A program made the translations under genes and the position numbers. Below the pieces are notes generated by a model. The model searched no databases. It worked only from the letters and a program-made list of their open reading frames with translations, and was not told the DNA's origin. Positions 1-8,100 of a stretch of DNA of 34,696 nucleotides are shown piece by piece; position 1 is the stretch's first letter, and every line of letters begins with the position of its first letter. Source of the DNA: Proteiniphilum sp. UBA5283 (GTDB taxonomy: Bacteria > Bacteroidota > Bacteroidia > Bacteroidales > Dysgonomonadaceae); the NCBI GenBank assembly GCA_002408485.1, contig DHSP01000004.1, forward strand, positions 1,261-35,956. The letters are read 5' to 3'.

Positions 1-515
1 TCGTCGGCTCCCATCTCAATCAGCGTATCGGCCAGCGAGGTATAATATTCAACCGTATGCACGGGCGAGACGGTGAGGCTAAGGGCTGCCTGGGAGATCA
101 TCCCCGCTTCCCTGGCAAACCGGATGGAGTTCTCCAGGTTGCGTGGATCGTTTAGCCCGTCGAACGACCGGGCAATGTCGGTACCCTGCTTCTTTTTTAC
201 CTGGAACATTAGTCGGCGTACATCGGCAGGTACCGGTGTCATCCGTATGCCGTTCAATCCACGCTCCAGCATGTGTGTTTGAATACCTGCCTCATGAAAA
301 GGCTTGGTCCACTGACGGACAGCCGTGTTGGGATTTTCACCGAACAACAGGTTGATCTGTTCAAACCCGCCGCCATTGGTTTCCACTCGCGCAAAACACC
401 CCATCTCGACAATTGCGGGGGCTACTTCGGTAAGCTGCTCCACCGTGGGAACATACTTCCCCGATGACTGCCACATGTCTCTGTATAAAAGACTGAATTT
501 TATTTCTCTGGCCAT
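1..515 (-). CDS. oadA: Oxaloacetate decarboxylase alpha subunit-like carboxyltransferase (partial, C-terminus beyond window)
   Basis: The first 171 residues are present; the rest lies left of position 1. This is the carboxyltransferase domain of the biotin-dependent decarboxylase/pyruvate carboxylase subunit B family, which removes the carboxyl group of oxaloacetate (or a related acid) and passes it to biotin. Visible family signatures are YRDMWQS near residue 11, the place of the usual RDxHQS with the metal-binding Asp, then VETNGGG, MLERGLNG and FDGLNDPRN. Trp replaces the usual His in the first motif. The ATG at 513-515 lies 15 bases after the stop of the gamma-subunit gene, so the two are co-transcribed. 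That pairing favours a membrane-bound, Na+-pumping decarboxylase over a soluble pyruvate carboxylase. The exact substrate (oxaloacetate or methylmalonyl-CoA) cannot be fixed from this fragment, and the biotinyl domain is not visible. Confidence 0.88.
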   Translation of the reverse strand, partial: MAREIKFSLLYRDMWQSSGKYVPTVEQLTEVAPAIVEMGCFARVETNGGGFEQINLLFGENPNTAVRQWTKPFHEAGIQTHMLERGLNGIRMTPVPADVRRLMFQVKKKQGTDIARSFDGLNDPRNLENSIRFAREAGMISQAALSLTVSPVHTVEYYTSLADTLIEMGAD

Positions 516-530
516 ATATGTTTTTTTTAT

Positions 531-785
531 TTACTTCTTCTGAATCGTATCGACCTTTCCTTTCCCATGAGTAATCACATCTACAGCAGCCACAATGGCA
601 GCCAGCTTTTTGGGATGTGCCCGGTTACCGGAGCGGCTGGAGCTTCCCGGTGTTTTTTCATCCTGTATAAACCTGTTGGTGAAATAGATGACCAGGTTTC
701 CGAGTCCTACCACCAGCCAAAGCACAATGATCACCATGATCATACCAATAAGTAAAAGGCCCAGCGCCTCGCTTAAATTTTCCAT
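531..785 (-). CDS. oadG: Oxaloacetate decarboxylase gamma subunit (OAD gamma family)
   Basis: An 84-residue protein with one N-terminal membrane helix (about residues 7-30, Leu/Ile/Val/Gly-rich) followed by a basic, Ser/Lys-rich cytoplasmic tail. This is the usual architecture of the gamma chain that anchors the alpha (carboxyltransferase) subunit to the membrane beta subunit in Na+-translocating decarboxylases. Identification rests on size, topology and its place 15 bases upstream of the alpha-subunit gene; the sequence family itself is poorly conserved. A beta subunit would be expected further left, outside the window. Confidence 0.8.
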   Translation of the reverse strand: MENLSEALGLLLIGMIMVIIVLWLVVGLGNLVIYFTNRFIQDEKTPGSSSRSGNRAHPKKLAAIVAAVDVITHGKGKVDTIQKK

Positions 786-881
786 ATGTATTCGTTATAT
801 TTACAATCGCACAATGATAACCCGATAACCTGACTGAAAAGAAACAGACGGAATTAACACAAGAATGCAATTTCTGAAATT

Positions 882-889
882 CAAAAATA
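882..889 (-). promoter_or_regulatory. Candidate -7 box for oadGA
   Basis: On the minus strand this reads TATTTTTG, an exact match to the Bacteroidota -7 consensus TAnnTTTG, about 97 bases upstream of the oadG start. No TTG lies at the expected 19-21 base distance, so the -33 half is not supported. The rest of 786-1010 is AT-rich and shows no gene. Confidence 0.35.
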
Positions 890-1010
890 CAAAAAATATT
901 CAATTGCATGCACGAAAACGGACAAAATGTGCAGTGCAAACATTATTTTGATTCTTTTTTGGGAAACTGACAACGAATGTGCCTGTTACTGGCTAAAGAG
1001 GAAGAAAAGG

Positions 1011-1262
1011 CTATTGTTGGGGAAGTGAGCGTAGAATACTGGATTTAAGAGTGTAAAACTCATCGTCGGACAGTTCTTCTTTGTCTTTGTTCAAACACAA
1101 AATTATATCACGTGCCTTTTCTGTAATTCCTATTTTGTCAGGGTAGTTGGCCGCCACATAGATTTTCCATTCGAATAAAGAGGCGGACTTGCTCAACACA
1201 GCTTCCAGAAAGCGGGTGTCGAGTAATAGTTTTTTTATCTCAAGTTCGTCTGTGTCCACCAT
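1011..1262 (-). CDS. Mini FecR-like anti-sigma protein (N-terminal domain only)
   Basis: An 83-residue soluble protein. Its pattern (RFLEAVLS, then EWKIYVAANYPDK, then EKARDIILCL and a final acidic/hydrophobic stretch ending in ILRSL) resembles the cytoplasmic sigma-binding region at the start of Bacteroidota FecR-family anti-sigma factors. A normal FecR protein has about 300-350 residues with a membrane helix and a periplasmic FecR domain; both are absent here. The gene lies 51 bases after the ECF sigma factor gene on the same strand, which is the normal place of the anti-sigma gene. The inferred role is binding of that sigma factor without membrane signalling. The DNA after the stop (786-1010) shows no remnant of the missing domains, so it does not look freshly broken. 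The family assignment is by pattern only. Confidence 0.55.
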   Translation of the reverse strand: MVDTDELEIKKLLLDTRFLEAVLSKSASLFEWKIYVAANYPDKIGITEKARDIILCLNKDKEELSDDEFYTLKSSILRSLPQQ

Positions 1263-1313
1263 GTTGTTTATATATGGAGAAGACGTAACACCTTTTTCTT
1301 TGTACTCAATTTT

Positions 1314-1895
1314 TCACACCGGAACAACTACATTTCTTAATTTCGACAATCCTCTGTATATCAGATTTCTTAAAGACTGATAGCTTATGTCCATCATCAC
1401 ACAGATATCTTCGTATTTTTTTTCCTCCAGATAATAGAGCGTGATGGCTTCGCGCTGCCTGGCGGAGAGTTCATCTAATAACGAGGATATTTTTCGGTGC
1501 CGGAACATTGTCTTCTCCGCCTCTATATACTCATGTTCGATATCTCTTTCGGAAACAGGATGATAATCTTCAATAGGTTGATCGGAAAGATAATTTGTTT
1601 TTCTCAATTCGTCGCACAACTTGTTTTTCAGTGAGACAAAAAGATAAGATTTAAAATTCAGTACATTTTCAAGATTTGACCGGTTATGGTACATCTTGAT
1701 AAACACATCCTGGATGCAATCTTTCAGCAATTCCTTGTCGCTGGTAAGCTTACAGCCGAAATTAAAAAGCATGTTCACATAATGATCATACAAACTATTA
1801 AATGCTTCAACGCTGCCTGTCTTATACTCGTGAAAAAGGAGGGTTAATTTCTCCTCTGTCAAATTTTCCGTATTACGATTTATCTGCGATGTCAT
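1314..1895 (-). CDS. ECF (sigma-70 family) RNA polymerase sigma factor
   Basis: A 193-residue protein with the two-domain layout of ECF sigma factors. Region sigma-2 is at about residues 30-95 (FNSLYDHYV, then DCIQDVFIKMY, which contacts the -10 element and core polymerase). Region sigma-4 is at about residues 137-190 (LSARQREAITLYYLEEKKYEDIC, then a helix-turn-helix ending YRGLSKLR). A charged linker of about 40 residues separates them. It directs core polymerase to a small set of promoters, usually under control of an anti-sigma protein, here probably the short FecR-like protein that follows. Most Bacteroidota sigma/FecR pairs sit beside SusC/SusD genes; none is found here. Its target genes cannot be deduced from the window. 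Confidence 0.92.
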   Translation of the reverse strand: MTSQINRNTENLTEEKLTLLFHEYKTGSVEAFNSLYDHYVNMLFNFGCKLTSDKELLKDCIQDVFIKMYHNRSNLENVLNFKSYLFVSLKNKLCDELRKTNYLSDQPIEDYHPVSERDIEHEYIEAEKTMFRHRKISSLLDELSARQREAITLYYLEEKKYEDICVMMDISYQSLRNLIYRGLSKLRNVVVPV

Positions 1896-1923
1896 GGATG
1901 AAATAAAAATAATTTGTTGCTCA

Positions 1924-1931
1924 CAAACTTA
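1924..1931 (-). promoter_or_regulatory. Candidate -7 box for the ECF sigma gene
   Basis: The minus strand reads TAAGTTTG, an exact TAnnTTTG match, 29 bases upstream of the sigma gene ATG. No TTG occurs at the usual -33 spacing. Confidence 0.4.
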
Positions 1932-1975
1932 TAGGATATTTCACCCGGCGATTGGTAATTATTGGTATTAGAGTG

Positions 1976-2005
1976 GAAAAAACTGACAAACATGTTCTAT
2001 AACAT
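1976..2005 (-). terminator. Weak candidate terminator after the beta-helix/TIM-barrel gene
   Basis: A five-base stem (ATGTT/AACAT, 1992-2005, loop of four) lies directly after the stop codon. On the minus strand it is followed about ten bases later by a run of six T. The stem is short and the T-run is not adjacent, so termination here is only possible. Confidence 0.25.
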
Positions 2006-5000
2006 CTACTTCGCTGTGTCGGTCTTTTGGAACCAATACAGCTCCTTTTCCCGGGGGGAATTCACAACGTATTGATCCTTCGCGTCAATCCGATGCTCCC
2101 GTGACGTAACCTTACCGGTAACGGCGTCAATTATTTTTACCCGATACGTTCCGGGGGGAAGAGATACTACACACCGGTCGCTGCTCCTGCGGAAATAAAT
2201 GATCTTTCCGATACCAGTTTTTTCCAGTGCATAGTAATCTGCAGGAAGTTCTCTTTGGTGCATAACATCCATCTGCAAGGCATCCTTTAGAAAGCCGGGA
2301 TCGTCGACGGGCGGTATGCCGGGAAGGGATCCTCCCGCCATGAAGATCGCCCACGCCATCTCGGGGTATTTCTGGGCATAGTAGGTAACAGCTTTACCGG
2401 GCTGCTTTTGCCGGTATTCACTCACTGCCCTGTATACATCTTCAAAAGAGACCTGTCCCACTTTCATCTGCCGCGCAAACTGACGGGGTGCCATATGTTT
2501 ACCGCCTTCAGGAGCATAAAGCTCACCCCCGTCTTTATAATGCCAGTAACGGATATCAATGATGTCCACCACCTCCGAACGGACGGGATCGTCCAGAATG
2601 GCATCCTGCACATCTTTTGTTGCACTTAGCGCAATGAGTGCATCTTTTCCGGTTTCTTTCTCCCATTCCGCAACCACATCGAGCCAGAACTCTACAAAGC
2701 GAAGCGGACCGGTAAACTCGGCACTGGTCAGATGCACCACATTCTCTTCTTCTGCCAGAGCATTCAGGCATTGCCGGATATAGTTTTTGTGCAATTCCCT
2801 TCGTTTTTCATTGTCCACATCGTAAAACAATCCGGACATAAAAATACGTTTGTCTCCGGCAAAGGGAACAGGTTCCGGGAATCCGGATTCGTTCACGTTG
2901 TTTGCAGTACGCCATGGGAAGTCCACCCAATGAGCACCCGCCTCAATGATGTTGTGTTGAAAATAATGCTGGTGAAACAACAGGATGCCCTCGGCCGATC
3001 CTTTCCGGGCAAACTCCTGCAACCGGGACCAGTACCAGGCATTGGGCTTTGTCAGATCGTACTTCGAGAGCCCATCCCAGGCAAACTCCCTCCCGCTCCT
3101 GGCAAAAGGTTGTTCGTAGAACGGACCCCAGACGTCACCGTTTTTTCTTTTTACCCGCTCATGATCGTCCCGGCGCCTGTCATACCACAACCCATAATTG
3201 TGATCAAGCACCGCGAGACCATGGTTCTTCATGGTTGCAACCACGGAGTCGATCCTGTCGGTCAGCCCGGTGCCTTCGCGCCCGGGTACAAAACGGGTAA
3301 TGTGAGGCGTTGCCTTGGCAATCTGAGTTGCCCGCAGCTTCCCGCTCCACCAGGAAACACCGGTTGTTCCCCCCGTCAACAAACGATCGCCGAAACTTAT
3401 TTTCCCATCTACAATAGCAGAGGCCTGGTTAGCTCTCACCTTTCCGCTGTCTCCGTGCTCCTTCAATTGAAGTACCGACAGCAGTCCGGGTGCGCGGGAG
3501 GCCGTGTTACCGGCGCTTTCCATGATCCACTGCTTCAGGGTGAGCCGGGGCTCCGACGCTTCTTTTGTCAGTGCCATCGCCTGTTCCACGGTGGGACTAC
3601 TGGTAGCACTCGTATTGACGGGCAGGAGCCTCGCTCTTCCTGAAAAATCGACTCCCAAACGATCCGACAGCTGTGCATAAAAGAAACTTCTGGGATGAAG
3701 GTGATTATTCGATTCGCTCCACTCCCCGTCGCCCGAAAATTGCGCCCAGCATCCGTACGCCCTGTTTCTATTCGCTGCATCGGGCGAATAACAAGCTATT
3801 TCCGCGGCTGTGCATTGCCAAAACAGGCTGTTGGCGGTGGTCCAGCCTCCCCCATTGTTGTCTTGCCCGATATTTTTAAATACCAGATCGTTCCCGTCAA
3901 CATTCACAATATCGAACAACAGACCGCATGCCCAGCTATCGATGGCCCCACTGTAATCATAAGAATTCTTCGTTTCACACTGAACAAATGCATTGGGACC
4001 TGCAGCCAGATAGCCTGCCCCAAAATCATGCATGCCCTCTTCCGAATAACATCGCTGAAACAGGTTCAGCTGGCCCATCGTCAGAAAGGTACTTCTCCTC
4101 ATTCCCCCGATCTCGGAAACAGGATTCCCGGAAATACAGTCTTCCACGGTGACGTTGGAGCTGCCGGGCTGAAGGATTACTGCGCTGCCGGCCAGATGTT
4201 CGAAGCCTACCATCCTTACCCAGCAGTCGGTGGCATGGTCTATGGAGATGCCCGTCCAGCAATGGTCTTCGTCCTTTGGATTGTTCGTGTCGTAGTCCGA
4301 TACGATGGAAAGCCCCTCTATCCCCACATTCGATATCCTTCCGGGCCAGGAATAGCGCAAAATTCGGGAGTTTGCCTCTGCGGCATCCAGTGCCATGGTC
4401 AGCGGCGCATCAATCTCTACGGTGTTGCCTTCTACTTTTACAATTTCCCTGTCCCAACAGACATCCATCTCTCCCGGCTTCCAACCCAGGTATGTAATGC
4501 CACCGCCAAAATGATCGCAGCCCAGCCGCTCAATCCATTCTTTTGTGGAAGGCCTGTAAATCATGACGTGATCGCCCTCCTTCAACCGGAAAACATCGCC
4601 TGCGGCCAACAGCCGGGAGTTAACAGGAATGTAGTCCGAAACAATGGACAAGGTATCGGTTACGGTCAGGTCGTCAACGCCCTCCACGTAGACCATTGCC
4701 TCGCGGCCAACTCCTGTTTTTCGCAAAACAGTCGCGTTCAGCCCGCTTCCTCTCAGTACCACGCCCGACCGGGTCAGAAACAACGAACCATTCACGGTAA
4801 AAGTTCCCTTGTCCAGCAACACAGCCCCCCTGAATCCTTCCTCGTTTAGAGGTAACGACTCCACGTAACGGATCGCCCGCTGGATCATTTCGGTGGCATC
4901 GCCCTCCACGAAGGGAACAAAAATTTCGTTTGCAATGGTGGGAATATCTTTTTCAGAGCTACTGTATCCGCAATAGGAAAAATCGAGTACCCTGTTTCCG

Positions 5001-5134
5001 AGACTGTCCGCCACATACATTATTTTACCCTCACGAAGCAGGAGGGACGGATCTTGCGAAAAGAGGCAGAGGGGCAACAACCAGCATCCCACCAGGGCCG
5101 GAAGTTTAAAACAAAGAGGCAACGACAGTCTCAT
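2006..5134 (-). CDS. Secreted bimodular protein: pectate-lyase-like beta-helix plus TIM-barrel glycosidase-like module
   Basis: A 1042-residue protein. The ATG at 5132-5134 is chosen because it puts a good signal peptide first (MRLSLPLC to LCLFSQ, residues 1-27); a GTG at 5180-5182 overlapping the upstream stop is an alternative. Residues about 60-500 have the look of a right-handed parallel beta-helix of the pectate-lyase/epimerase type: FVEGDATEMIQRAIRYV, then VLLDKGTFTV and VVLRGSG, followed by irregular coils with Asn/Gly turns. Residues about 590-950 look like a TIM barrel (LDHNYGLWYDRR, LLFHQHYFQHN, HLTSAEFTGP with Glu806, DIRYWHYKDGG). A small beta-domain closes the chain. The C-terminal half resembles proteins annotated as DUF6298. 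A polysaccharide-degrading role is inferred from the folds and from the hybrid sensor gene immediately upstream; substrate and catalytic residues are unknown. Confidence 0.75.
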   Translation of the reverse strand: MRLSLPLCFKLPALVGCWLLPLCLFSQDPSLLLREGKIMYVADSLGNRVLDFSYCGYSSSEKDIPTIANEIFVPFVEGDATEMIQRAIRYVESLPLNEEGFRGAVLLDKGTFTVNGSLFLTRSGVVLRGSGLNATVLRKTGVGREAMVYVEGVDDLTVTDTLSIVSDYIPVNSRLLAAGDVFRLKEGDHVMIYRPSTKEWIERLGCDHFGGGITYLGWKPGEMDVCWDREIVKVEGNTVEIDAPLTMALDAAEANSRILRYSWPGRISNVGIEGLSIVSDYDTNNPKDEDHCWTGISIDHATDCWVRMVGFEHLAGSAVILQPGSSNVTVEDCISGNPVSEIGGMRRSTFLTMGQLNLFQRCYSEEGMHDFGAGYLAAGPNAFVQCETKNSYDYSGAIDSWACGLLFDIVNVDGNDLVFKNIGQDNNGGGWTTANSLFWQCTAAEIACYSPDAANRNRAYGCWAQFSGDGEWSESNNHLHPRSFFYAQLSDRLGVDFSGRARLLPVNTSATSSPTVEQAMALTKEASEPRLTLKQWIMESAGNTASRAPGLLSVLQLKEHGDSGKVRANQASAIVDGKISFGDRLLTGGTTGVSWWSGKLRATQIAKATPHITRFVPGREGTGLTDRIDSVVATMKNHGLAVLDHNYGLWYDRRRDDHERVKRKNGDVWGPFYEQPFARSGREFAWDGLSKYDLTKPNAWYWSRLQEFARKGSAEGILLFHQHYFQHNIIEAGAHWVDFPWRTANNVNESGFPEPVPFAGDKRIFMSGLFYDVDNEKRRELHKNYIRQCLNALAEEENVVHLTSAEFTGPLRFVEFWLDVVAEWEKETGKDALIALSATKDVQDAILDDPVRSEVVDIIDIRYWHYKDGGELYAPEGGKHMAPRQFARQMKVGQVSFEDVYRAVSEYRQKQPGKAVTYYAQKYPEMAWAIFMAGGSLPGIPPVDDPGFLKDALQMDVMHQRELPADYYALEKTGIGKIIYFRRSSDRCVVSLPPGTYRVKIIDAVTGKVTSREHRIDAKDQYVVNSPREKELYWFQKTDTAK

Positions 5135-5178
5135 GGATATATTCTTTAGCTTTGGACGAACAAAAGGACGTTTTGTAA

Positions 5179-8100
5179 TCACACAGAAACATTCCGGTAC
5201 TCGTTTACATATTCACGCGGTGAGAGCTTGTATTTCTTTTTGAAGCATTTCCCAAAATACCCCGAGTCCTTGAATCCCACAGCAAAAGCAATCTCGGAGA
5301 CAGACATGTCGGTACCTTTGATCAGTTCTACCGATTTACTGAGCCTGATCTCTTTCACGAAATCGACCGGAGCTAACCCGGTAATGCTTTTCAGTTTTTT
5401 GAAGAAGGCCGACCGGCTGATGTTCATCGTTGCGGCAATCGCATCGATATTGAAGTCGCTGTTGTCCACATTTTCTTCGATGATCCGGCTCACATTTTCG
5501 ATAAACTCCACATCTTTCTTCATCAGGAACTCGCCGTAATCATCCTGCTGCGAGACCGGTGTCTTGTCCCTATTCCACAATTTTTCCCGGAATATTTTCT
5601 GCTCATTCAGCAACTGATCAATCCGTGCGATCAGGTGCTTCTTATTGAAAGGCTTGGTGATATATGCATTTGCCCCCAGACGGATGGACCGGATCCGGAA
5701 GTCGTCGTCGTCTTTCGCAGTGAGAATAATCACCGGAATATGACTAATCTGAAAATCATTTCGAATCTGCTCCAACAATTCCAATCCGCTTACTTTGGGC
5801 ATCATCTGATCCGTAATGACGATGTCGGGATGATAGAGATGCACCTTTTTCAATCCCTCCACACCGTCGTAGGCTGTATCAACGTTGAACCTGTCCTCAA
5901 GCTGCAATTTAAGCATGTTGCACAACGACTTGTTGTCTTCAATCAACAGGAGAGAAGAGAAGTGCGACCGGTCGTCTCCCATCTCCACACCGGCAACCAC
6001 CGGTGATGATTCGGTTGTTTCGTCAGCAGGCGTCCCCTCAATGATGTCACACATATAAAAGTCTACTTCCGACTCCTTGTAGTGCTCTTTACCCAAAGGC
6101 CACTCTATGGTAAAAACAGAGCCTTTGTTTTCTGCACTCTCCACCTTTATGGTACCGCCGTGGAGGGTCATCAGTTCTTTAGCCAGCGCCAGCCCGATTC
6201 CGGTTCCCTGGTATAGGGCATTTTGGGAAAAACGTTCAAATATTTCACCCAGCTTGTTCTGTGCAATCCCTATGCCACTGTCTTCTACCCGCACAAAACA
6301 ACGATGGCTCTCCTTTTCTGCACCGCAGGTAAGCAATACACTTCCCCCTACCGGAGTAAACTTGAAGGCGTTGGACAGAATATTCCTGATCACCGTTTCC
6401 AGCTTGTCTTTGTCACCCCATACAACGAGATCGTCCTCAAGCAAATGATAATCATAACTAATGGCATTCTCTGCGGCAAGCACGGAAAACTCATCGTAGA
6501 ACGACTTGATGACTGCATTCAGATTTATCGGCGAAACATGCAGGCGCATCTTTTTATTTTCAATTTTTCGAAAATCCAGGATCTGGTTCACCAGTTCGAG
6601 CATGTGATTGGTGTTGTTTTCCATCAGGCTTATATACTGCTTCCCCTTTTCGGTGAACTGTTCGTTTTCTTTCAACTCCTGAATCGGCCCCTTTATCAGC
6701 GTAAGAGGTGTCCGCAGCTCGTGGGAAACATTCGTGAAAAACTTGATCTTCAGTTCCGACAGCTTATGCTCGATGTAGACGTCGTTCTTCATTTTAATCA
6801 TCAAGGCCACAAATCGCAATATGGTATAAAGCAGGGCGAGCGCCAGAATTGCATAAACAACGTACGCCCAGGTGGACTTCCACCAGGGAGGCAGTATCCT
6901 TATTTGCAAGGTCTGCCCCGAAGACAACCTCGGATTGGTATCGTCTTTTGTCTTTACCCGAAAAAGATAACTCCCCGGGGGTACATTTGTGTAGGATGCA
7001 ATCCTGTTTTTATCTGCCACGTGCCACTCTTTTTCGTATCCCTCAAGAATATATTCGTACCGTACGTGGCTTTGGGTGTAATAATTCAGGGCGGCGAACT
7101 CAATGGAGAACATGGACTGGTGGTGCTTCAACGTCACTTTTTCCACGTACTTGACCGAAATGCTGTCGCTGCTCCAGATATTGTAGTTTTTGTTGGATAC
7201 GGTCATGTCCACAATATAGGTGGGGTAGTTGAAGTGATTATCCAAGATGCTTCTGGGATCGAAGGTCACAATACCCTCCCTGCTGCCAAAGCCAATGACA
7301 CCATCTTCAAGCTTCAATGCGCTCGACTCCTCCATCGCATAGTCGGGAAGGCCGTCATTTTTATCGAAGTTGCGGAACGTTTTGGTAGAAGGATTAAACC
7401 GGGAGACCCCCTTTTCGGTTGATAGCCACAGATTGGCATGATCATCTTCGATGATGGACAGAATGACTTCGCTGTTGATGCCGCTGCCTGTACCGAAAGA
7501 TTCAAAAACAGGTTTTCTTTTTACGCTATCATACTGTATCAGCCTGTTGAGCCCCATGCCAAAGATACTTACCCAGATGGTTCCACGCCTGTCCCTATAG
7601 AGGTTGTAGACATCATTGTTGCTGAAGTTTGCATCATTTTGGTAGGTTTCAAATAGTATATCCTTTGCCAGGGAATAGTTTCCATCGAAAGACATCAGTC
7701 CGTCGCTTGTGCCTACCCAGATCCGTCCCCCCTCATCTTCGGTGATTGCCCTCACCTCGGTGTACTGTCCATATTCGGGATAGCGGGAGAATGAATTGTA
7801 TTTATGCCGGAAGAGAAGGTGCCCCTGTTCTTCCTGCAACAGGTTCAGTCCTCCGCCAAAAGTAGCCACCCACACACGCCCTTTGCTGTCCTGAAATGTA
7901 TAATAGACATCGTTGCTGCTGATGGAGTTTGAATTGAAAGGGTCGTGCGTGTATTTGCGAAAGAGATATCCGGAGGGTCTACGCTCATCCGGTACGGCAC
8001 TTACCAGACCCTGCCCTTTGGTTGAAAACCAAAGGATTCCGTTCCTATCCTCCATAATATGATAAACATTACCAATGTAGTTGTTTGAGGGGGAGAATTT

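Noticed and set aside
786..1010. Possible lost C-terminal part of the FecR-like protein by frameshift
   Set aside because: No frame here shows a membrane helix or FecR-like pattern; the region is AT-rich with stops in all minus-strand frames.
3695..4849. 384-codon open frame on the plus strand
   Set aside because: It is antisense to the beta-helix/barrel gene, has no recognisable domain, and arises from the codon composition of the real gene.
6223..7422. 399-codon open frame on the plus strand
   Set aside because: It is antisense to the HTCS gene, whose kinase and Y_Y_Y motifs are unambiguous on the minus strand.
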